Assembly: GCA_947465645.1 (NCBI GenBank)
Contig: CANIBQ010000108.1
Span: 1 to 15,596 of the forward strand
Source of the DNA: Acidobacteriota bacterium
GTDB taxonomy: Bacteria > Acidobacteriota > Vicinamibacteria > Vicinamibacterales > UBA2999
DNA length: 15,596 nt
Direction: 5' to 3'
In this document: positions 6,978 through 15,596 of the stretch, piece after piece
Position numbering within the stretch: the stretch's first letter is position 1
How the letters are laid out: each line of letters opens with the position of its first letter
The notes under the pieces: generated by a model
The model's input: only the letters and a program-made list of their open reading frames with translations
Told to the model about the DNA's origin: nothing
Databases searched by the model: none
Position numbers and translations under genes: made by a program

Positions 6978-7580
6978 CTACGGACGGATCGTGACCTTCT
7001 TGATGACCGGTGGCGTCACAGGCTCGCTGCCTTCGCCGCCCGGCTGTGTGGGCGTCTCCGCGATCGCGTCCACCGCGGACAGTCCGGTCGTGACCTTCGC
7101 AAAGATGACGTAGTTCGGCGCCAGCGAATAGTCCTGGTGCATGATGAAGAACTGGCTGCCGTTGGTGTTCGGTCCGGCGTTGGCCATGGCGACGATCCCG
7201 CGCCGGTACCCGTCGCGATAGAGCGGCGAGTCGCCGTTGATCTCGTCGGCAAACGTGCCTCCCCACGCACTCTCACCCCCGGTGCCGTCGCCGGAGGGGT
7301 CGCCTCCCTGGATCATGAAGCCTTTGACGACGCGGTGAAAGGTCAGTCCGTCGTAGTAGCCGTGTTCGGCGAGCAGGCGGAAGTTCTCGACGGCCATCGG
7401 CGCTTCGCTGGCAAAGAACTCAATCTCGATCGGGCCCTTGTCAGTATCGATGACCGCGTGCATCCCGCCGGAGCTCTTCGCTCCCGCAGGCACTTTCGCG
7501 CTACCGCCCGCCTGAGAACAGGCGATCGCCGAGGTGAGCGCCACACACAGCAAGGGGAGCAGAAGCCTACGCATTCTCAT
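6978..7580 (-). CDS. Exported peptidyl-prolyl isomerase, cyclophilin type (lipoprotein)
   Basis: The protein is 200 aa from the ATG at 7578-7580. A longer frame starts at 7661 but puts 27 unlikely residues before the signal peptide. MRMRRLLLPLLCVALTSAIAC is a lipoprotein-like signal with Cys21 as the probable lipidation site. The cyclophilin domain covers about residues 42-200 and keeps the family signatures ENFRLLAEHGYYDGLTFHRV (active Arg83), FMIQGGDP (Gln91) and MANAGPNTNGSQFFI. The human CypA tryptophan position is not Trp here, as in many bacterial cyclophilins. The role is proline isomerisation during folding of envelope proteins. The start is 80 bases after the VOC stop, so it may be the third gene of a RidA-VOC-cyclophilin transcript. 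Confidence 0.9.
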   Translation of the reverse strand: MRMRRLLLPLLCVALTSAIACSQAGGSAKVPAGAKSSGGMHAVIDTDKGPIEIEFFASEAPMAVENFRLLAEHGYYDGLTFHRVVKGFMIQGGDPSGDGTGGESAWGGTFADEINGDSPLYRDGYRRGIVAMANAGPNTNGSQFFIMHQDYSLAPNYVIFAKVTTGLSAVDAIAETPTQPGGEGSEPVTPPVIKKVTIRP

Positions 7581-7660
7581 CGCGAGATGATCGCATAGAA
7601 CGGCGTCTTCGCCGCCGAGCACCAGGGCGACGCGCCATGACAAGAGGCGGGCCGTGGTCA

Positions 7661-8215
7661 CTACCCTTTGTAAAGCGCGTCACCGGGCGTGGCGATGCCG
7701 CTGATCTGCACGCCGAGGCCGTCGGGATCCTGCACGGTGAGGCTCACGTAGTTGGGCGTATCGAGGGCGCCGCCCTGCGCCAGCCGCGCCTTCAGTCCGC
7801 GCCGCTCGAGTTCGGCCTTGACCCTGTCGGTATCCCAGTTGTCGATCGTGAATGCGATGTGGTCGATACCGATCCGTTGCGTGGCCCGCTGCACGTTGTG
7901 CAGGCTCATCATCGTGCGATCGCGCACGCCGACCCCGCGCGCGTCGCCAAAATGCAATTCGGCGGAGCTCTTGCCGTCGTCGTTCGCGACGGTCATGCCC
8001 ATCAGGCCGGAATAGAACTCCCGCGTCCGGGTGTAATCGGTCACCAGGTAATTGATGTGATCGACGTTCAGCGTCCGGAAGCCGCCCGCCTGGGCGGCCG
8101 CGGGGCTCGCACCCGCCGCCGCCAGGGCAGCCGCTGTCAGCCCCTGAATCAGTTGCCGCCGCGTGACCGTGCCGTCCTCGAACTGCTTGAGCAACTGCGA
8201 AATGACCGACTCCAT
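7661..8215 (-). CDS. Tat-exported VOC (glyoxalase/dioxygenase-fold) protein
   Basis: The protein is 184 aa. AGGAGG on the minus strand (8221-8226) lies about 5 bases before the ATG and fixes the start. The N-terminal sequence contains a Tat motif T-R19-R20-Q-L-I-Q-G followed by an Ala-rich hydrophobic stretch, so the folded protein is exported. Two beta-alpha-beta-beta-beta modules follow. Possible metal ligands are His53 (VDHINYLV), Glu86 (SAELHFG) and His119 (IDHIAFTI). The fourth position, usually Glu, is Gln170 (LGVQISG). The family includes glyoxalase I, ring-cleaving dioxygenases and fosfomycin-resistance proteins; the reaction cannot be told from sequence. The gene starts 17 bases after RidA, so the two are co-transcribed. 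A deleted second copy lies at 6732-6943. Confidence 0.85.
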   Translation of the reverse strand: MESVISQLLKQFEDGTVTRRQLIQGLTAAALAAAGASPAAAQAGGFRTLNVDHINYLVTDYTRTREFYSGLMGMTVANDDGKSSAELHFGDARGVGVRDRTMMSLHNVQRATQRIGIDHIAFTIDNWDTDRVKAELERRGLKARLAQGGALDTPNYVSLTVQDPDGLGVQISGIATPGDALYKG

Positions 8216-8232
8216 CGGTGCCTCCTGTGACG

Positions 8233-8658
8233 CTACGTCCTCCGCGCGGGCCCGGCCACGGCTGCGACCACCTCTATCTCGATCATGAAGTCCGGGTGCG
8301 CCAGAGCGGTCACTCCCACGAGTGTGCTTACGGGGAGCGTCTCGCCGAAGTACCGGGCGCGCACGGCGCGCGCCGCCGGTGCCTGTGACATGTCGGTGAT
8401 ATACGTCGTCATCTTGACGACATCCGCGAACGACGCACCCGCCGCGGCAAGCGCCGTCTCCAGATTTCTATAGACCTGCTCAGTCTGAGCGGCCACATTT
8501 CCCACGCCGACCACCTCACGGCGTTCGTTGAACGCGACCTGGCCGGCGACGTATACCGTTCTCGCCGCGCCCATGACTTCAACGATATGCGTATAGCCGG
8601 CGGGTTCGTGCAGGGTCGACGGGTTGATGCGCCTGAGGTGGTGGGCTTTCGCGTCCAT
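8233..8658 (-). CDS. RidA/YjgF/TdcF family protein
   Basis: The protein is 141 aa and has the full Rid fold: AGQVAFNE, QTEQVYRNLETALAAAGASFADVVKMTTYITDM, and the C-terminal PDFMIEIEVVAAV. Classical RidA is a trimeric enamine/imine deaminase that needs an Arg in the P-x-R-S motif before the last helix. Here that segment reads LPVSTLVGV, with Ser where the Arg would be. The protein therefore probably belongs to one of the Rid subgroups without deaminase activity, or has another substrate. The start at 8658 has a weak AGGATG-like ribosome binding site. It is the first gene of the minus-strand group RidA-VOC-cyclophilin. The terminator at 8691-8724 insulates it from the side that originally held rpoC. 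Confidence 0.9.
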   Translation of the reverse strand: MDAKAHHLRRINPSTLHEPAGYTHIVEVMGAARTVYVAGQVAFNERREVVGVGNVAAQTEQVYRNLETALAAAGASFADVVKMTTYITDMSQAPAARAVRARYFGETLPVSTLVGVTALAHPDFMIEIEVVAAVAGPARRT

Positions 8659-8690
8659 GGTGGCGGCATCCTATCAGTTGGCGGCACATG

Positions 8691-8724
8691 AAAAAAGGCA
8701 CGGAACAAATGAATTCTCCGTGCC
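8691..8724 (-). terminator. Rho-independent terminator ahead of RidA
   Basis: On the minus strand GGCACGGA and TCCGTGCC form an 8-bp stem around a 12-base loop, followed at once by six T. It would end leftward transcription coming from 8725 and beyond. Apart from the rpoC tail copy at 8799-8841 there is now no gene to end there, so it is best explained as the original terminator of the rpoB-rpoC operon. Fourteen of its bases recur exactly at 10520-10533. Confidence 0.75.
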
Positions 8725-8738
8725 TCGTATCGAGCCTG

Positions 8739-8793
8739 GAACCGAACCTGAACCCGAACCGAACCTGGAAATCGGAACCAGGAACCGTGAACC
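8739..8793. repeat. Short degenerate GAACC array
   Basis: The pentamer GAACC occurs eight times in 55 bases, at 8739, 8744, 8750, 8756, 8761, 8775, 8782 and 8789, with spacings mostly of 5-7 and the last three exactly 7 apart. It lies between the rpoC tail copy and its terminator. No gene or protein-binding role is evident. The variable spacing resembles replication-slippage products like the other intergenic unit arrays in this window. Confidence 0.55.
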
Positions 8794-8798
8794 GCTTC

Positions 8799-8841
8799 TT
8801 ACTCGACGTCCACGCGCGGCGGGGTTCCGAGGAGCGGCTCG
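8799..8841 (-). pseudogene. rpoC: Displaced copy of the rpoC 3' end
   Basis: Read on the minus strand these 43 bases encode [13 protein letters not shown] and a TAA stop; the functional RpoC ends [13 protein letters not shown]. Bases 8801-8841 match 10602-10642 at 38 of 41 positions, in the same orientation. One difference is synonymous and the others give Gly to Val and Glu to Asp, which suggests descent from a working rpoC allele. Similarity stops abruptly at 8842. No start codon or upstream rpoC sequence accompanies it. Confidence 0.8.
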
Positions 8842-8879
8842 GAGTTGACTCGCATCGGCCTGATTCAGATGCGCCGCCC

Positions 8880-8957
8880 GCGGTTGACTTACGGCGGCCG
8901 TGCTCCGCGGCTGCGAATCGCTCGGATACTGCACCGGCCGCCGACAAGGGCAACCGC
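8880..8957. repeat. 78-base imperfect palindrome upstream of mazE
   Basis: The outer arms GCGGTTG (8880-8886) and CAACCGC (8951-8957) are perfectly complementary. After internal loops of 5 and 7 bases, the inner arms CGGCGGCCG-TGC (8892-8903) and GCA-C-CGGCCGCCG (8931-8943) pair with a single extrahelical C at 8934. The central loop is 27 bases. The right end touches the -35 box of the mazE promoter. The fold recalls recombination-site or terminator structures, but no known family could be assigned. Confidence 0.5.
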
Positions 8958-8999
8958 TTGTTAGACCGCGTGTTCATTGGTATGATGTTTCATCATACC
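8958..8999 (+). promoter_or_regulatory. mazEF promoter with overlapping palindromic operator
   Basis: TTGTTA (8958-8963), a 17-base spacer and TATGAT (8981-8986) form a good sigma-70-type promoter. The -10 box lies inside a perfect inverted repeat, GGTATGATG-TTT-CATCATACC (8979-8999). Such a site is expected for a ribbon-helix-helix antitoxin that represses its own operon. The predicted transcript would start about 10 bases before the ATG at 9003, so translation may be nearly leaderless. Confidence 0.7.
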
Positions 9000-9002
9000 C
9001 TT

Positions 9003-9245
9003 ATGGCCAAGACCAAAGTGGCCCTCACGATCGACGCCGACTTGCTGGACCATGTGGACCGCTTGGTGGCTCGACAGCGGTTCCGCAACCGGAGCCAAGC
9101 CATCGAGACCGCACTGGCCGAAAAGCTCGCGCGCTTGGCACGGACACGTCTGGCTGAAGAGTGCGCCAAGCTCGACCCCGTCGAGGAACAGCAACTAGCC
9201 GACGAAGGACTCGCGGCGTCAGGTGACTCGTGGCCCGAATACTGA
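9003..9245 (+). CDS. mazE: Ribbon-helix-helix antitoxin, MazE type
   Basis: The protein is 80 aa from the ATG at 9003. In-frame ATGs at 8982 and 8985 lie within the operator and -10 box and are unlikely starts; none has a Shine-Dalgarno sequence. Residues about 3-45 form a ribbon-helix-helix domain (KTKVALTIDADLLDHVDRL then NRSQAIETALAEKL), which dimerises and binds the palindrome just upstream. The C-terminal half is acidic and ends SGDSWPEY, like the toxin-wrapping tails of RHH-type MazE antitoxins. It should neutralise MazF and, with it, repress the operon. The last 16 bases overlap the toxin gene, giving coupled translation with more antitoxin than toxin. Confidence 0.88.
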   Translation: MAKTKVALTIDADLLDHVDRLVARQRFRNRSQAIETALAEKLARLARTRLAEECAKLDPVEEQQLADEGLAASGDSWPEY

Positions 9246-9565
9246 GGGGCGAGATTCGATGGGCCGACCTCAACCCCGTCCGCGGGCACGAACAGGCTGG
9301 CGATCGCCCGGTCTTGGTGCTGAGCCACGATGTCTTCAACGAGCGTTCGGGCACGGTGATCGCGGTCGCGCTGACCAGCCAAGAGCCGCGGGCCGGCTAC
9401 CCGCTCACTCTGGAGCTCACAGTCACAAAGTTGCCTAAACGTTCTTGGGTAAAGATCAGTCAGATCCGCACCCTCTCGACGGAGCGCATCGGCAAGCGAT
9501 TGGGTCGGGCCTCGGACGAGGAACTCGCCACAGTGCTCGACGGCCTTCTTGAAGTCATCGGCTAG
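9230..9565 (+). CDS. mazF: MazF-type endoribonuclease toxin
   Basis: The protein is 111 aa from a GTG at 9230 that overlaps the antitoxin gene; AGGTG at 9221-9225 serves as ribosome binding site. It has the complete MazF/PemK fold: RGEIRWADLNP at the N-terminus, G-D-R26-P-V-L-V-L-S, ALT49SQ, then WVKISQIRTLS and a C-terminal helix. Arg26 and Thr49 correspond to the catalytic Arg/Thr pair of MazF ribonucleases, so the toxin looks intact. It cuts single-stranded RNA at short specific sequences; the specificity cannot be predicted here. The gene converges on the CopG-type antitoxin gene with a 17-base gap and no visible terminator. Confidence 0.92.
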   Translation: MARILRGEIRWADLNPVRGHEQAGDRPVLVLSHDVFNERSGTVIAVALTSQEPRAGYPLTLELTVTKLPKRSWVKISQIRTLSTERIGKRLGRASDEELATVLDGLLEVIG

Positions 9566-9582
9566 ATCTTCGATCCGCGGTC

Positions 9583-9939
9583 TCACGATCGGCGCTCAGC
9601 CGCGAACCGTTCGTCGTTTGCCGCGGCTCGTCGGCGCAGCGACGTGTTGGACCGCGTGTTGCCAATGGTCTCGGGGGTCACACGTTCTGCCAGATACACC
9701 TTGAGCAGGGACTGGCACGGAACGTCGCGCTTGTTCGCCAAGACCTTCAGGTCGGACAACAGGGCCGTTGGCAGTCGGAGCGAGATCGCTTCGGTCGATG
9801 CCTTGAGATTGGGAAACACGACTTGGCGGGCCTTGGACCAGTCCACCACCTCGCCCGCGTCGTGGGTTTCCCAGTACTCCCGCTCAGTACGCTCTGAGGC
9901 GAACGCCGGAACCGCCTTAGCTGTCACTCGCTTGGCCAT
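9583..9939 (-). CDS. CopG-type (BrnA-like) antitoxin
   Basis: The protein is 118 aa and starts at the ATG 9937-9939 with a strong GGAGG just upstream. It has the layout of the CopG_antitoxin/BrnA group. An N-terminal toxin-contact region (FASERTEREYWETHD, residues 13-27, then VVDWSKARQVVFPNL, 31-45) is followed by a ribbon-helix-helix domain (ISLRLPTALLSDLKVLANKRDVPCQSLLKVYLAERV). Its usual partner is a BrnT ribonuclease encoded just upstream with a short overlap. Here that position holds only the toxin's C-terminal half, so the antitoxin appears to be an orphan. It could still act as an antidote against related toxins or as a repressor (inference). Confidence 0.85.
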   Translation of the reverse strand: MAKRVTAKAVPAFASERTEREYWETHDAGEVVDWSKARQVVFPNLKASTEAISLRLPTALLSDLKVLANKRDVPCQSLLKVYLAERVTPETIGNTRSNTSLRRRAAANDERFAAERRS

Positions 9940-10069
9940 ACCCCCTCCGTTCTCGTCGACTCATGGGCCTCACCGAAATCACCCGCAGCAGCGAACCCCG
10001 AACGGTGAAGACCACGGCGAGTAGCCGCCCCGCGTCAGTTCGCCCGAACGCACACTGCCTGGATTCATT
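9917..10069 (-). pseudogene. BrnT-type toxin, C-terminal remnant
   Basis: About 50 codons remain: ESRQCAFGRTDAGRLLAVVF, then TVRGSLLRVISVRPMSRRERRGYG. This matches the C-terminal half of BrnT toxins, including the RG...(I/L)R(V/I)IS-x-R core and the RRERR-Y tail. The remnant overlaps the start of the antitoxin gene by 23 bases, as in intact brnTA operons. The conserved N-terminal part (a WD..K...N..KHG-type motif) is missing. The in-frame sequence upstream (to 10246) does not resemble it, and neither do the other minus-strand frames, so the toxin should be inactive. Confidence 0.7.
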
Positions 10070-10466
10070 CTTGAACGGCGCCCCAACCACGACGCAAGTT
10101 GGCCCGTCGTCATGTGCGCCGCTTGCAGGTAACCGCCGGGGCGTCTGGAGTCGCACTCCGATCACCAGGACGGCGTTGAGGTTGCCGTCGCCTTCGCACG
10201 TGCGGCCGCGGCGCGGATGCGTGGGGAGACCCGCAGGTAACGACACTCGCGGGCGGCCTCGCGCACCCGATCCAGCAACCCGGGCGAATGGCCCCCTTCA
10301 CTTGTCACGCGGTAGGTCGAGCGAAACACGTGCCCGCCGACATCCTGCGGCCAGGTCCATCCAGTACGAGCACAGTACGCAATTCCCGCCACCCCGCCAA
10401 CCAGACCGATCGACAGATTCTGCGTAGTCCTCGGGAGGATGCCTCAGTGCGCCGGAGCCTGGTCGT
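10070..10466. other. Unassigned stretch between the BrnT remnant and the rpoC terminator
   Basis: There is no confident gene here. The best open frame is on the minus strand at 10162-10392 (about 76 aa from a GTG). It reads with a plausible helical, basic stretch (LLDRVREAARECRYLRVSPR) but has no recognisable family, no convincing ribosome binding site and no partner. It may be a fragment of a lost gene or chance coding in GC-rich DNA. Confidence 0.35.
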
Positions 10467-10500
10467 ACAAAAACAAGGGCGGGTCCGAAAGGACCCGCCC
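10467..10500 (-). terminator. Present rpoC operon terminator, dispersed GAAA-loop hairpin
   Basis: A perfect 10-bp stem (GGGCGGGTCC against GGACCCGCCC, 10477-10500) is followed on the minus strand by TTGTTTTTGT. It lies about 100 bases after the rpoC stop and can work as an intrinsic terminator for the rpoB-rpoC transcript. Its core is identical to the hairpin at 1019-1040. Confidence 0.65.
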
Positions 10501-10506
10501 TACGTC

Positions 10507-10574
10507 GCACGGAGAAGATGAATTCTCCGTGCCTGTCTCTGTGGCCCGCGAGGGCCGGAGGCCTGAAGGCCTCC
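10507..10574. repeat. Cluster of three further perfect hairpins behind rpoC
   Basis: Three palindromes are packed side by side: a 10-bp stem GCACGGAGAA/TTCTCCGTGC with a 6-base loop (10507-10532), a 5-bp stem GGCCC/GGGCC with a GCGA loop (10543-10556), and a 7-bp stem GGAGGCC/GGCCTCC with a TGAA loop (10557-10574). Together with the terminator at 10477-10500 they make four hairpins in 98 bases. The first shares GAATTCTCCGTGCC with the terminator at 8711-8724. Confidence 0.65.
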
Positions 10575-10599
10575 TCTACCCCTGCTCTATGTCCTACCT

Positions 10600-15596
<4,997 letters not shown>

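Noticed and set aside
7137..8230. Plus-strand frames opposite the cyclophilin and VOC genes
   Set aside because: They are antisense mirrors of two well-recognised protein families.
8880..8966. Integron attC site in front of mazEF
   Set aside because: GTTAGAC (8960-8966) fits the GTTRRRY box and the bulged palindrome is attC-like, but the required RYYYAAC partner on the left is missing, no second site follows mazF, and there is no integrase. Kept only as a palindrome.
8688..9002. Extended N-terminus of the MazE antitoxin (185 aa frame)
   Set aside because: The extension would translate the terminator, GAACC array, rpoC relic, palindrome and promoter; the family length and promoter position support the start at 9003.

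Overview
The window looks like a piece of a high-GC bacterial chromosome, most likely an Acidobacteriota of the Vicinamibacteria type. This assignment is an inference from the protein repertoire: a DUF5666 lipoprotein, a cytochrome c protein with a carboxypeptidase-regulatory-like domain next to an NHL propeller, Tat-exported VOC proteins, and intergenic regions full of palindromes. The one firm marker is the right end, where the 3' part of rpoB is followed directly by a complete rpoC, both on the minus strand. No rRNA, tRNA, CRISPR array, integrase or transposase gene was seen.

Left part (1-5.8 kb): the first codons of a minus-strand secreted protein (1-74) diverge from a DUF5666 lipoprotein (257-1015). 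A convergent hairpin separates that lipoprotein from a two-gene minus-strand operon, made of a small membrane protein (2141-2629) and a secreted NHL beta-propeller (1041-2141), which overlap as TGATG. Divergent from this pair is a secreted mono-heme cytochrome c/propeller protein (2786-4927). The three probably form one periplasmic functional unit of unknown substrate. A GAF-domain protein with a C-terminal CxxC...CxxC module follows at 5059-5724. Two palindromic repeats built from 7- or 8-base units flank the cytochrome gene.

Middle (5.8-8.7 kb): this is a decayed zone followed by an ordered operon. It holds a truncated Tat-exported thiamine-pyrophosphate-type enzyme (5867 onward), a 107-residue unknown protein (6395-6718), and a deleted copy of a VOC gene (6732-6943). 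Then come a cyclophilin-type lipoprotein (6978-7580), the intact VOC gene (7661-8215) and a RidA-family gene (8233-8658), all read on the minus strand from RidA downwards.

Right part (8.7-15.6 kb): the most interesting structure is a toxin-antitoxin islet of about 1.8 kb between two copies of the rpoC 3' end. The functional rpoC ends at 10600. A second copy of its last codons, still in frame and with a stop codon, lies at 8799-8841, followed by a T-tracted terminator (8691-8724) and then RidA. Between the two copies are a mazE-mazF pair with its own promoter and a palindromic operator, a CopG/BrnA-type antitoxin whose BrnT-type toxin survives only as its C-terminal half, a large palindrome, and a cluster of perfect hairpins. 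The simplest reading is that DNA was inserted at, or exchanged through, the rpoC 3' end, leaving the old tail and terminator displaced. Downstream of RidA the old gene order appears to continue.
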